Shown: positions 27,512 through 36,429, numbered from the stretch's first letter. The stretch: DNA of 46,446 nt from an uncultured Armatimonadota bacterium (GCA_903833215.1 CAILEM010000121.1:1-46446), one strand, 5' to 3'. The notes: generated by a model not told the origin, from the sequence alone. Translations and numbers: made by a program.

Positions 27512-28447
27512 GTGAAATCTCGATGGACCCCTTCCACCGTTCTGCTCGCAGCGGTTGCTTTTGCTTTTGGATGTTCTCCTCATCAAGGGTCGGCTGCATC
27601 AGCGTCGGCCAGTTTAGAAAAGCACCCGTCGGTTTCTGACAAGGCAGAGCCTCCGAAGAGAGTCACGAACCGACCGGGCAACAAGATGGGGCGCGTTTAC
27701 ATCGCGATGTACCACCACATTCGCAGCGGTCGAGGGCCGATGTTCCGGACGGTGAAGCAGTTTCGCGCCGACCTCGAGTTTTACTACAAACTAGGTTTTC
27801 GACCCGTTCTTGCCAGCGAATACATCGCAAACAAAATGCCCCTTCCACCTGGTGCATCTCCGATTGTAATGACGTTCGATGACTCGAATCCATCCCAGAT
27901 TCAGTTGAAGAAAGACGGCAGTGTGGATCCTAAAAGTGCGGTTGGAATATGGATGGCCTTCGCGAAGGAGCACCCAGATTTCCCTGTTCACGGCACCTTT
28001 TTCTCCCTACCAGATAGCATGTGGGGCAACCCAGCTCAAAAGGAGCAGAAGATCAAAATTCTGCGAGATCTTGGCTCAGAGATTGGCAACCACACTGTCA
28101 ACCACCCCTTCTTGAATCGGCTGTCTGACAAGAGAGTTGAATACGAACTGGGCCGCTGCACCGAGATGTTGGAAGATTTGGGAATCGAGCCCCCAGATTT
28201 AGTTGCCGTGCCTTACGGGGTGTATCCCAAGAACTCAGGACTCTTGAAGGGATTCAAGTTTCACGGCAAGAAGATCACGTTCGCCGGCGTCTTTCGTGCG
28301 GACGGCCCTCCCGCCCGCTCTCCCGAAGACCCCCAGTTCAATAAACTCAGAATCCCCCGAATGACCGCCACAAAAGGTGCTGGAACGGTGATCGACCGAA
28401 TGAAGCGAATCGCCAAAGGCGACTATCCGCCCTATGTGCAGCCTTAG
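27512..28447 (+). CDS. Polysaccharide deacetylase lipoprotein (CE4), copy 2
   Basis: Product of 311 residues, similar to the preceding gene over its whole length (shared VYIAMYHHIRSGRGPMFR, YYKLGFRPVLASEY, MPLPPGASPIVMTFDDSNP). Lipobox Cys21 follows AFAFG. Metal motifs are FDDS and NHTVNHP. The start is GTG 27512 with AGGA about ten bases upstream. The divergence from copy 1 (for instance GNHTVNHPFLNRL against GNHTITHPKLSHL) shows an old tandem duplication, with different loops around the catalytic site and probably a different substrate. Confidence 0.85.
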   Translation: MKSRWTPSTVLLAAVAFAFGCSPHQGSAASASASLEKHPSVSDKAEPPKRVTNRPGNKMGRVYIAMYHHIRSGRGPMFRTVKQFRADLEFYYKLGFRPVLASEYIANKMPLPPGASPIVMTFDDSNPSQIQLKKDGSVDPKSAVGIWMAFAKEHPDFPVHGTFFSLPDSMWGNPAQKEQKIKILRDLGSEIGNHTVNHPFLNRLSDKRVEYELGRCTEMLEDLGIEPPDLVAVPYGVYPKNSGLLKGFKFHGKKITFAGVFRADGPPARSPEDPQFNKLRIPRMTATKGAGTVIDRMKRIAKGDYPPYVQP

Positions 28448-28556
28448 GTTGTGTCAGCCAAAATCGGCCGAATAGAAGGTGTGAAGCGGCTATAAGGGTT
28501 TTTGGCCGTCCTGGCCAGTCCGCCCGCCACTCCATTGGCACAGGTAAGGACGCATG

Positions 28557-28577
28557 GAGGGTGCTGAAAGCACCTCT
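28557..28577 (-). terminator. Hairpin at the end of the MBL hydrolase gene
   Basis: GGTGCT (28560-28565) pairs with AGCACC (28569-28574) around loop GAA, overlapping the stop codon region of the convergent gene. No T-run follows on either strand, so termination function is doubtful. The rest of the 128-bp gap holds only a GGCC-rich inverted repeat near 28504-28515. Confidence 0.25.
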
Positions 28578-29382
28578 AGATTTCGATTAACATGCCGTCG
28601 TAACCAGGTTCGATGCCGTGCTCGGCGAAAACTCGCTCAAGATCACAATGGCGTGCATTTCCATGGTGTCCATGGTGAGTGGTTACGACTCGTGATTTGG
28701 TGTCCAGAATTCCGTCGTGGCGAAGCCTCGTGACAACCTGAAGCACTCCCTCGATATTGAGGTGCCCGTTATAGGTCGACTGAACAAAGCCATCGGTGCA
28801 CTCGATGACGAGTAAATCAAATCGATATGCCTTGAGGAACTCGAACGTCTGTTCGGGCCAAATCCCCGTGTCAGTGGCGTAGAGCAGACGCTTACCATCT
28901 TTCTCTATGATGAGGTTTTGGCAGTCTTCATCCTCAATATGTGTTGCCTTGACGGGCATGATTTGATAGTCACCATGCGCGAAGGAGTGAAAGCTCTCTG
29001 TCACAACGATATCCATTGGCCAATGCGGATATCTGGCCTGGATCTCTCCGCAGACATTGGGGTTGGCGTAGATCGTGTACGGCAAATACTCTAGTTCCGA
29101 GAATGGGAAGAGTGCGTACTGAATCTCGTCGACGGCCAAGTGATCGTCGTCGCTGTGGGTGAAAAGCACTGCCGACCAGTCTCTAGCGTCGAGCGAAAAC
29201 CGATTGAGTTGGCTTAGAGTGTCAGGCGGAAAGTCAATCTGAAGGACATCATCCACCAGCGCTGCTGTGCGTCCACGAATATCCTTGCCTCCGTGGTGGC
29301 GGGCATAATCGCTGACCATGTCATTCCCGAAAAATCCAGGAATTCCATCCGCTGCGCCCGTTCCAAGGAGTCGAATATTCAT
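28576..29382 (-). CDS. MBL-fold metallohydrolase (PhnP-like)
   Basis: Product of 268 residues with the metallo-beta-lactamase fold of phosphodiesterase PhnP-type proteins. The metal signature is THSDDDHL (75-82), with further ligands in KATHIED and YATDTG. ATG 29382 begins MNIRLLGTGAADGIPG, the usual N-terminus; an upstream ATG at 29418 lies within the DUF1015 gene. The start follows the DUF1015 stop by 7 bp, so the two form an operon. The substrate is not evident; cyclic nucleotides or phosphodiesters are possible. Confidence 0.82.
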   Translation of the reverse strand: MNIRLLGTGAADGIPGFFGNDMVSDYARHHGGKDIRGRTAALVDDVLQIDFPPDTLSQLNRFSLDARDWSAVLFTHSDDDHLAVDEIQYALFPFSELEYLPYTIYANPNVCGEIQARYPHWPMDIVVTESFHSFAHGDYQIMPVKATHIEDEDCQNLIIEKDGKRLLYATDTGIWPEQTFEFLKAYRFDLLVIECTDGFVQSTYNGHLNIEGVLQVVTRLRHDGILDTKSRVVTTHHGHHGNARHCDLERVFAEHGIEPGYDGMLIEI

Positions 29383-29389
29383 TGGCAAA

Positions 29390-30667
29390 TCAAAAGTCGT
29401 TAAGACTCCAAATGACAAGGCCGCTCAAGATCTTCGGATAGTAGTAGGTGCTCTTTTGGGGCATCTTTTCTCCACCCATCGCAATGTTCTGCATATCCAA
29501 TACTGAAGGCGGATTCATCAGGAAGGATGCCGCGGCACCGGCCTCAACCGCTTCGACTGCCTCAGCAGCATCGCGAGTATAAGAAATCTGCTCCAGTCCG
29601 ACGACGTTCAGTAATTTTTCTAGGATAACCCGGTGAAGGATCGTAACGTCCAGATCTTTAAGAGAGTGGCTCTCTTCTGTTGTATTAAGCGCTAAAAGGC
29701 AACCACTTTCTTTCTCAGTAAGTACATAACCGAGACCGCCTGGGAACGCCAAACCAAATGCCCTGGTTCCATCAAGATGCAACTTCTCGATGTGGGACAT
29801 TAGTTGAGCGTTTGGCATTTCCTCAAGAGAAAATGCCTCTGAAAGTCGCAAAATAACCTCTTCCTGGCTAAGCGACAGGCTGCGCAGAATTCGGTGGGTA
29901 GGAAGGAGCACGAGTCCAGGATCGGTGATGGAACATAGCGCCATCATCATGAAATCCTCTGGAATCAATCCGTCTTTCTCGCCGAGGTTTTGTCGAAATG
30001 CGAGCGCGGTTTCGTATCGATGATGCCCGTCGGCAATCCAGACCTTCTTGTCAGCAAGAAGGCCCACTAACTGGGAGATGGCAGCCGCTTCAGTGATGGG
30101 TTCCAGATCCTGAGACACCCCGTCGTCTGATTTGGTATGCACGATGCTGTCTGATGGAGCGGACAGAATCGCTTTAAGGACGTCTCCGTTTGGGTCCTCG
30201 TACAGTCCAAAGATGCATTCAAGGTGCGCGCGAGTCGCCTCAAGGATGCGCATCCGGTCTTCTTTGTGCTTCGGGAAGGTTTGCTCATGGGGCAGAACCA
30301 CGCCAGCATCGTACGGCTCGACCTTGATCAGGGCAATGATCGACGTCCTCGAAAAGGCTTCAGGGGTGCCTGGGAGGTAGAAGTGCTGGGTGTAACGATA
30401 AAACGCTGGTTTGGCTTCCTTGACCAGGGCTCCCTCTTGTCTCCAAGCAGTAAGCAAAGCCGCACTTCGGGCGTACTTGATGTACTTGCTCCGATCATCG
30501 GACTTCTGCTCGGGGAGCGTCATATGGACAACGTTATGAGGATTGCGTGCAGCGTAGGCATCGCGTTCTGCTGGTGACAAAACGTCATAAGGTGGGGCAG
30601 TCAGCGTGTCAATATCGCCAGTTTCTGCTGCATAACGAAGGCCCGTAAACGGTCGAATCGAAGCCAT
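29390..30667 (-). CDS. DUF1015 family protein
   Basis: Product of 425 residues matching DUF1015 over its length: MASIRPFTGLRYA at the start, then APPYDVLSPAERDAYAARNPHNVVHMTLP, the central HYFTQHFY-like YRYTQHFYLPG, and the hallmark ADGHHRYETAL. The biochemical role is unknown; members are often near serine metabolism or aminotransferase genes. ATG 30667 is chosen because an in-frame extension to 31147 lacks family similarity and lies antisense to the polyprenyl synthase gene. Confidence 0.85.
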   Translation of the reverse strand: MASIRPFTGLRYAAETGDIDTLTAPPYDVLSPAERDAYAARNPHNVVHMTLPEQKSDDRSKYIKYARSAALLTAWRQEGALVKEAKPAFYRYTQHFYLPGTPEAFSRTSIIALIKVEPYDAGVVLPHEQTFPKHKEDRMRILEATRAHLECIFGLYEDPNGDVLKAILSAPSDSIVHTKSDDGVSQDLEPITEAAAISQLVGLLADKKVWIADGHHRYETALAFRQNLGEKDGLIPEDFMMMALCSITDPGLVLLPTHRILRSLSLSQEEVILRLSEAFSLEEMPNAQLMSHIEKLHLDGTRAFGLAFPGGLGYVLTEKESGCLLALNTTEESHSLKDLDVTILHRVILEKLLNVVGLEQISYTRDAAEAVEAVEAGAAASFLMNPPSVLDMQNIAMGGEKMPQKSTYYYPKILSGLVIWSLNDF

Positions 30668-30717
30668 ACGGGGCGAGTCTACCAGCGTTAGCACGTCTGG
30701 ACGGTAGACTCCACCCT

Positions 30718-31593
30718 GTGGGGTTCGATATAAAACTAAAGGCCTACTCCGAAGCCGTAAATCGGCGAATGGCGGAACTCCTTCCCGCTTCAGATGCCGT
30801 TCCTCAGCAATTGCATGAAGCGATGCGATATTCGTGCCTCGCCCCAGGAAAGCGAATGCGCCCTGCTCTCGCCATGGCCTCTGCGGAAGCTGTCGGCGCG
30901 GAAGCGTTATCGGTGTTGGATGCGGGCTGTGCGATCGAATTCGTCCACTGCTTTTCGTTGATTCATGACGACTTGCCAGCAATCGACAACGACGATCTGC
31001 GCAGGGGACTTCCGACGTGCCACAAGGCATTTGGGGAGGCCGTCGCGATTCTCGCGGGGGATGCCCTGTTCGCTTTGGCCTTTGATACGATCGCGAGAGG
31101 GCCTTGGCACCCGGAGCGAAGTGTGAAAGCGGTTGCTTCACTGACACGATCCACGGGGACCTATGGGCTCGTAGGCGGTGAGACTCTCGATATCCTCTCG
31201 GAAGGAAAGCCCGTGGATGCCGAAACGTTGAAGTTGATTCACGAACGAAAAACAGGGGCCCTGATTGCTGCGAGCTGTGAGATCGGCGCGCTATTAGGTG
31301 GGGCAGATGATGCTCAATGCAGTCGGCTGTATGAATATGGCGCTTGCGTAGGACTCGCTTTTCAGATTGCCGATGACCTCCTCAACGAGACATCCACGCC
31401 TGAGCAACTTGGGAAAGCGGCAGGTTCAGATCGCGAACGGGGCAAGGCTACCTATCCGGCACTGATTGGAATGGAAGCATCGCGAAGGGCGGCATTCGAC
31501 GCGGTTGCGCGGGGGATCGACTGCTTGGAAGGGATTTCTCATCCTGAGTTCCTCGAAGACATAGCTCGATATTCCGTTGAGCGACTTCACTAG
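30718..31593 (+). CDS. ispA: Polyprenyl (farnesyl/geranylgeranyl) diphosphate synthase
   Basis: Isoprenoid chain elongation by head-to-tail condensation of IPP with allylic diphosphates, in the cytoplasm. Product of 291 residues. The first Asp-rich motif is DDLPAIDND (84-92). The second is DDLLN (219-223), where Asn223 replaces the usual last Asp. GLVGGETLDIL and GKATYPALIG match the FPP synthase group. The GTG start at 30718 gives MGFDIKL. It is divergent from the DUF1015 gene with only 50 bp between them. The exact chain length cannot be assigned from sequence alone. Confidence 0.88.
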   Translation: MGFDIKLKAYSEAVNRRMAELLPASDAVPQQLHEAMRYSCLAPGKRMRPALAMASAEAVGAEALSVLDAGCAIEFVHCFSLIHDDLPAIDNDDLRRGLPTCHKAFGEAVAILAGDALFALAFDTIARGPWHPERSVKAVASLTRSTGTYGLVGGETLDILSEGKPVDAETLKLIHERKTGALIAASCEIGALLGGADDAQCSRLYEYGACVGLAFQIADDLLNETSTPEQLGKAAGSDRERGKATYPALIGMEASRRAAFDAVARGIDCLEGISHPEFLEDIARYSVERLH

Positions 31594-31623
31594 CCGGGTG
31601 GGCAAGTTTGGTAGGATTGCGGG

Positions 31624-32580
31624 ATGGCGATCTGGAATCTTGAGCCAATTCGGGCAAATGTTCACGGGCACTTTAGCCGAGATTTGAAACCGGTGCTGGA
31701 CATTGCGTCCGGTGACACCGTCATTTTTCGAACTCTGGATGCGCGTTGGTATGTCGAACCTCATGCGTCGCTAGACAGTCCCGAGCCAGCGAAACTTGAA
31801 CCCCGCGATCCTGAGTTGGATTCCGGACATTGCCTTGTTGGACCCGTGAAGATTAGCGGTGCCACTCCAGGAATGGTGCTTGAAGTTCAGATCAACGAAA
31901 TTACCGTTGGAAGTTGGGGCTGGACGACGGCCGGGTTTCCCCATCCTGTTCATCAGTGGATGGGAATTGAGGACAAGTTCACCTACCACCTTTGGGCGCT
32001 TGATGCTGTAAAAGGTGTTGGACGGAATCAGCATGGCCACGAGCTGAAGCTTCGGCCATTTATGGGTGTGATGGGAATGCCACCCGATATTGAGGGGATC
32101 CACCAAACGGGGCCACCTCGTGTGACCGGTGGAAACCTCGACTGTAAGGAACTCGTCGCGGGAACCTCGCTATTTCTTCCCATCGAGGTTGAGGGTGGAC
32201 TATTCTCGGTTGGAGACGGCCATGCGGTTCAGGGCGACGGTGAAGTGTGCGTCACTGCAATCGAGTGCCCGATGGACCGAGTCTCACTGACTTTTCGATT
32301 GCACGAAGATCGGAGCCTTAACACACCTCGAATCAAGACACCAACTTCGTGGATCACCCTGGGAGTAGATGAAGATCTCCAAAAAGCCACTTTCAAGGCT
32401 CTAGAAGATATGGTGGACCTTATGGGTGAGCAATACGGGTTGTCTCGACCCGACGCCATGGTTCTTGCCAGTTTGGTTGTCGACATGCGCATTACCCAAA
32501 TCGCCAATGGTGTCCTCGGCGTGCATGCAGTGTTGCCTGATGACGCTATCGGTGGGGGCTCGCGCGGCTCGTTAGATTGA
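31624..32580 (+). CDS. Acetamidase/formamidase family protein
   Basis: Amidohydrolase of 318 residues that releases ammonia from short amides such as formamide or acetamide. Family features are DSGHCLVGPVKISGATPGMVLEVQI, GVMGMPPDIEGIHQTGPPRVTGGNLDCKEL and GLFSVGDGHAVQGDGEVCVTAIE, which hold the metal and substrate residues. It is normal in length, at 318 against the usual 300-400. It is 30 bp downstream of the polyprenyl synthase gene and probably shares its transcript, though the functions are unrelated. Confidence 0.88.
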   Translation: MAIWNLEPIRANVHGHFSRDLKPVLDIASGDTVIFRTLDARWYVEPHASLDSPEPAKLEPRDPELDSGHCLVGPVKISGATPGMVLEVQINEITVGSWGWTTAGFPHPVHQWMGIEDKFTYHLWALDAVKGVGRNQHGHELKLRPFMGVMGMPPDIEGIHQTGPPRVTGGNLDCKELVAGTSLFLPIEVEGGLFSVGDGHAVQGDGEVCVTAIECPMDRVSLTFRLHEDRSLNTPRIKTPTSWITLGVDEDLQKATFKALEDMVDLMGEQYGLSRPDAMVLASLVVDMRITQIANGVLGVHAVLPDDAIGGGSRGSLD

Positions 32581-32586
32581 ATGTTG

Positions 32587-32709
32587 CACGCGAAGGTCGC
32601 CAAGGGACGCTAAGGCGGGACCGGAGTATTTTCCATTAGGCAGTTCGAACTTCGGCCCCAGCTGAGCCATTACATTTCTCCCTTTGCGTCCCCTGGCGAG
32701 CTTTGCGTG
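32587..32709 (+). repeat. Imperfect long inverted repeat between convergent genes
   Basis: CACGCGAAGGTCGCCAAGGG (from 32587, arm to 32610) pairs with 32686-32709, whose reverse complement begins CACGCAAAGCTCGCCAGGGG; 20 of 24 bases match and the similarity runs about five bases further in. Within each arm a CGC-N-AAGG unit recurs about every 9-10 bp. The centre holds GTTCGAAC. It occupies most of the 147 bp between two convergent genes. It resembles a dispersed palindromic element and could also end transcription on both strands. Confidence 0.5.
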
Positions 32710-32727
32710 AGGACACTGTGCAGCGCC

Positions 32728-33738
32728 TTAAGGTTCAATTGTGATCACGATCTTGCCGAAGTGGCCGGCTGATTCCATGAGTTTGAGCGCCTCAAGAGCA
32801 TTCTCAAATGGGAAAGTGCTGCCTATCACCGGAAGAAGCTTGTTCGCTTCGATCGCGCGATTCATCGAGTTGAACATCTCTACCGAACCGACATAAATGC
32901 CTTGGAGGCGAACGGCTTTGTGAAGAATGGATGTCGTTGGGATTTCGCCGACGGCTCCAGAAAGGACTCCAATCACTTGAATGCGGCCTCCGTACGCGAC
33001 GGCATCTAGCGACTGCTTGAGGGTTCCTGCGCCGCCCACTTCAACCACACAGTCAACGCCACCATTCGTCAGACGCCGAACCTCGGCACCCCAGTTGGGG
33101 ATCTCGTTGTAGTTGATGGTGGCAGTGGCACCAAGGGCTTTGGCGCGTTCCAACTTTTCATTGCTGCTTGATGTCACGACCACGTTCGCTCCTGCCGCTC
33201 GCGCAAATTGAAGTGCGAACATCGACACCCCACCCGTTCCTTGGACCAAAACGGAATCGCCGGGTTTGATGGGATCGTCTGCGAAAAGTGCGTTCCATGC
33301 GGTGACGCCAGCGCAGGGAAGGGTTGCCGCCTCGGCGTAAGATAGGTGGCTCGGAATCGGGACCGCACCGGCTTCATCCAGCAAGACATGAGTTGCCAGC
33401 ATCCCTTGCCGTGGCCCGCCAAGCGAATATCGTGATTTCTCCCGAGTGATGGGACCGGCGATCCAAGACTGGAAGAATGCTCCTGCGACTCGGTCACCGA
33501 CGTTGAGTTTTGTCACCCCTGATCCGATAGCGACAACCTCACCGGCACCGTCGGATAGGGGGATAAGGGGAAGCGGCATCCGCTTGTCGTAAATGCCTTT
33601 GATCATCAGGAGGTCCCGGTAATTGAGAGACGCAGCCTTCAGCGCTACCAACACCTGGCCTAGACCTGGCACTGGAGTTGGGATATCTCTCATCGCCAAA
33701 CCGTCAAGGCCGAAGGATTCAAGTTGGAATGCTTTCAT
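32728..33738 (-). CDS. MDR-family NAD(P)-dependent oxidoreductase
   Basis: Product of 336 residues of the zinc-type alcohol dehydrogenase/quinone oxidoreductase superfamily. The N-terminal GroES-like domain carries ASLNYRDLLMIKG and PLSDGAGEVVAIG. The Rossmann fold carries VLVQGTGGVSMFALQFARA. The catalytic and structural zinc Cys residues of classical alcohol dehydrogenases are absent (SDGAGE where GHE would lie), so it is likely a zinc-independent quinone or enoyl reductase using NADPH. The start is ATG 33738. Confidence 0.85.
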   Translation of the reverse strand: MKAFQLESFGLDGLAMRDIPTPVPGLGQVLVALKAASLNYRDLLMIKGIYDKRMPLPLIPLSDGAGEVVAIGSGVTKLNVGDRVAGAFFQSWIAGPITREKSRYSLGGPRQGMLATHVLLDEAGAVPIPSHLSYAEAATLPCAGVTAWNALFADDPIKPGDSVLVQGTGGVSMFALQFARAAGANVVVTSSSNEKLERAKALGATATINYNEIPNWGAEVRRLTNGGVDCVVEVGGAGTLKQSLDAVAYGGRIQVIGVLSGAVGEIPTTSILHKAVRLQGIYVGSVEMFNSMNRAIEANKLLPVIGSTFPFENALEALKLMESAGHFGKIVITIEP

Positions 33739-33915
33739 GTAACTAGTCTACGGGGTGGTTATCGGTGATCTCTGCCTAAATTCGGATGACTTGGGAACAC
33801 ATGTAAGGTCAGAAATGCGTTCAAACTCTCATTTGCCGAAGATTCTGGATTGCGCGATAAACTTACGCCGTGAATCGCCGTATGAACAATAACGTTTGGC
33901 ATTGCATCAACCGAC

Positions 33916-34839
33916 ATGAACTCAAAAATCAGAAAGCCTAATCTCCGCTTGCTATCCTTGGCTGGACTCTTCCTGCTAACCGGATCGTCAATTTTCGCTC
34001 AAGCACCTGCCGCTGCCGAAGGAACCAAGAAGTGCCTCATGTGGAAGGCCGTGTCCGGTTCCAATGTCGTTTACCTTCTCGGATCCATTCACCTGGGATC
34101 CCCTGACATGTACCCGCTCCCGAAGGTTATTGACGATGCGTTTGCTCGGTCCAAGGCTATGGTTGTCGAAGTCAATATGAACAACCTAGACCCTGGTGAG
34201 GCTTCCAAGTTCATCATGGAAAAGGGAATGTACACGGACGAAGACACGCTTTGGAAGCATTTGAGCAAGCCGACCGGTGACAAAGTGAAGAAGTTCTTCA
34301 CCAACTACGGAATGGATGAGACGGCGGCAGGCAAATTCAAGCCATGGCTCGCCGGAATCATGTCCTCCGTCTTGCCGATGATGAAGGCGGGTATGAATGC
34401 GGATTTGGGTATCGACAAGCATTTTCTCGACTTGGCCAAAGGAAAGAAAAAGGTCGAGCAAGCCGAATCGATGGACTTCCAACTGAAGCTGCTCTCTTCG
34501 ATGACGGATAGCGTTGCCGACGTCTACCTGTCTTACACGGTGGGCGAAGTGGCCAAGTCGAAGGAACAAGACCTCAAGCTTGAGCGCCTTTGGAAGAAAG
34601 GGGATGCCGAGGCTCTGAACAAAGAGATCTCGGTCCACCCGAAAGAACTGGATGGCCTGATGCGGTCACTTCTAGAGGATCGAAATCCTCACATGGCCGA
34701 CGTTGCCGAGAAATATCTGAAGAATGGCGGCGGTCCTTGCTTCTTCGTCGTGGGTGCTGCCCACTTGATCGGAAAAGAAGGAGTCGTCGCGATCCTCCAG
34801 AAGCGCGGCTACAACATCTATCAGGTCGCTGCCAACTAA
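33916..34839 (+). CDS. TraB/GumN family protein
   Basis: Secreted protein of 307 residues with signal peptide (LSLAGLFLLTGSSIFAQA, cleavage after about residue 29). TraB/GumN motifs are YLLGSIHLGSPDMYPLP near the start, a central ESMDFQLKLLSSM and C-terminal FFVVGAAHLIGKEGVVAIL, with two conserved Gly-x-x-His units. The fold is related to the Tiki metalloproteases and the GxxH motifs are the likely metal site; no substrate is known in bacteria. It converges on hipA with a 37-bp gap. Confidence 0.85.
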   Translation: MNSKIRKPNLRLLSLAGLFLLTGSSIFAQAPAAAEGTKKCLMWKAVSGSNVVYLLGSIHLGSPDMYPLPKVIDDAFARSKAMVVEVNMNNLDPGEASKFIMEKGMYTDEDTLWKHLSKPTGDKVKKFFTNYGMDETAAGKFKPWLAGIMSSVLPMMKAGMNADLGIDKHFLDLAKGKKKVEQAESMDFQLKLLSSMTDSVADVYLSYTVGEVAKSKEQDLKLERLWKKGDAEALNKEISVHPKELDGLMRSLLEDRNPHMADVAEKYLKNGGGPCFFVVGAAHLIGKEGVVAILQKRGYNIYQVAAN

Positions 34840-34876
34840 CGGCTATTAAGTCAGTTGCGTAGTTCAGACTGGTGGG

Positions 34877-36130
34877 CTACCCAGCAAATCTTCGGATTAC
34901 TTGCCCACAGCGATCGTTTATGAAGTTCGCAACTGATTCGGCTTGAGGATATCTAGTGGCGACTTCGGGCAGCCGAGAATGGACTTTCTCGGCAAGCTCG
35001 GGAACTAGCCGCCTCACAAGGGGGATAGAAAGTTTGACGTCTTCTGCAAATTTTTCGAAATGTCGGGGGAATATGAATGACGGATCAGCTTCCCCGCCAA
35101 TTTTCATGGCCATCCTTTGGGATAAGTTGGGATAAACCCCGGTACATATCAAATCGTAGAATGGCGCAAGTCTAGTTAATCGAAGAGGGGCTTTGCCATA
35201 GAGAAATGAAAAGTTCTTGCCATGTGCGTCGTAGTTGCCAATCAAGTAATTGAAGATGACACCGTTGAGAAGTGAATTGAGGCCGAGGGCAGGCAAGGAA
35301 CAGACTTCTCTCACCAAGTCAAAAGACTGTCTCAAGGTCGGCCCGCCCTCGCTTTGGTATTTGTGTTCCGACGTAATCCCGAGTGCCTGGCAAAAATCTT
35401 CTTGATGGATACGCTGAGACGAGACTAAGCCGTCTGCTCCGAGAGATTCTTTGCGATCATATCGCTTTACCTGAAGATAGGTGATCTCTTCTGCTTGACC
35501 AATTTCGACTTTTGCGGCTTGAAGTCCTATCTCAGTAGCTAAGCTCATACAGAGTGCTTCGTTGAATACTATCCCCGGAAAATGTGCAATGGCTGGCTTA
35601 ATAATGTGTGTACTGAGGGCGCCACCGCGAGGGATGGCAATCCCATCTTTGGAAACATGCAGAGCCATCTTCGTCTGGGCACCAGCAAGAGAGAGACGGA
35701 CACCTTCCTCACCAGCCATTAGAGGTCGAAGAGGAAGTGTTCTTAATAGTTTTACGAAATCTGCCGGAGCAAGGCTTTGGTAGGTGTGACTCTCCTCAGG
35801 CAGGTTTTCACCCATTGGGAGTAACGTCACAGCCCCAGCGCACTCACCCCCAATTCGTTCGAGCATCGCAAAATCATTGTGTTCGCTGATTCCCAAGTTG
35901 CCTGCTACGAGGTGTCTTTGGAGTTGTTCAGGAAGGATCCCGCCGAAGAAACCACTGCATTCCCGGCGATTAAAGCGCTCTTTCCGCAGGGGTAGTGAGT
36001 GAGACAGCGAAACTGCGGTCGATTTCTCAAGCCAGCTTTCTAAGTACCGAAAGTAGATTTTTCCGCTAGCGTCTTGCCCATACACGCCGACGAGGTCTCG
36101 ATGCAAATAGACATCTAAGGTTCGTTCCAC
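34877..36130 (-). CDS. hipA: HipA-family serine/threonine kinase toxin
   Basis: Toxin kinase of 417 residues. In Escherichia coli HipA phosphorylates glutamyl-tRNA synthetase and induces dormancy. Visible motifs: the Gly-rich/phospho-Ser loop RLSLAGAQTKMAL with Ser147, equivalent to the autophosphorylated Ser150 of E. coli; the catalytic GNYDAHGKN with Asp301 and Asn306; and the metal-binding YDL with Asp326. All catalytic residues are present. The GTG start at 36130 overlaps the 3' end of hipB by 16 bp, as expected for a coupled antitoxin-toxin pair. Expression is controlled through the three upstream palindromes. Confidence 0.93.
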   Translation of the reverse strand: MERTLDVYLHRDLVGVYGQDASGKIYFRYLESWLEKSTAVSLSHSLPLRKERFNRRECSGFFGGILPEQLQRHLVAGNLGISEHNDFAMLERIGGECAGAVTLLPMGENLPEESHTYQSLAPADFVKLLRTLPLRPLMAGEEGVRLSLAGAQTKMALHVSKDGIAIPRGGALSTHIIKPAIAHFPGIVFNEALCMSLATEIGLQAAKVEIGQAEEITYLQVKRYDRKESLGADGLVSSQRIHQEDFCQALGITSEHKYQSEGGPTLRQSFDLVREVCSLPALGLNSLLNGVIFNYLIGNYDAHGKNFSFLYGKAPLRLTRLAPFYDLICTGVYPNLSQRMAMKIGGEADPSFIFPRHFEKFAEDVKLSIPLVRRLVPELAEKVHSRLPEVATRYPQAESVANFINDRCGQVIRRFAG

Positions 36131-36372
36131 TCGCTACCTTCCTGGTTAGTTGCCTGAAATTCGCTATATCCGGTCACTTGGACAACTATCCCTAGTGTGT
36201 GGAGCACGGTGAGCACTTTCCCCAACTGGCACGTTGGCTTTCCCCGCTCAAGTTCAATAATGAACCGTAAGCCGGTTCCGGAGGTCAGAGCAAGGTCTTT
36301 CTGGGTAAGGCCAGCGTCATTCCGCGTCGATTTAATGAGTTCTCCAATCTGAAGAGGGGTTGGATTTTTCAC
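36115..36372 (-). CDS. hipB: HipB-type antitoxin and repressor
   Basis: DNA-binding antitoxin of 85 residues, a single Xre/HTH_3 domain: LIKSTRNDAGLTQKDLALTSG for helices 1-2, TGLRFIIELERGKP for helix 3, then KVLTVLHTLGI. It binds the operator, represses its own operon and neutralises HipA. The start is GTG 36372; the SD sequence is weak. Three exact copies of TTCCCGATCGGGAA lie upstream, the nearest 9 bp from the start codon. It is upstream of hipA in the same operon, the usual order. Confidence 0.92.
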   Translation of the reverse strand: MKNPTPLQIGELIKSTRNDAGLTQKDLALTSGTGLRFIIELERGKPTCQLGKVLTVLHTLGIVVQVTGYSEFQATNQEGSEWNEP

Positions 36373-36380
36373 TGCCTTGC

Positions 36381-36396
36381 ATTCCCGATCGGGAAT
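36381..36396 (-). promoter_or_regulatory. hip operator O1 (ATTCCCGATCGGGAAT)
   Basis: Perfect 16-bp palindrome 9 bp upstream of the hipB GTG. The adjacent TAGAAT on the minus strand (36402-36397) is a good -10 element, so HipB bound here would block both transcription and the ribosome binding region. Confidence 0.8.
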
Positions 36397-36429
36397 ATTC
36401 TAACACAAAAGCACGTAAATGCGAATCTA

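Noticed and set aside
30668-31147. 160-residue N-terminal extension of the DUF1015 gene
   Set aside because: It lies antisense to the polyprenyl synthase gene, has low-complexity composition and no family similarity; MASIRPFTGLRYA at 30667 is the usual N-terminus.
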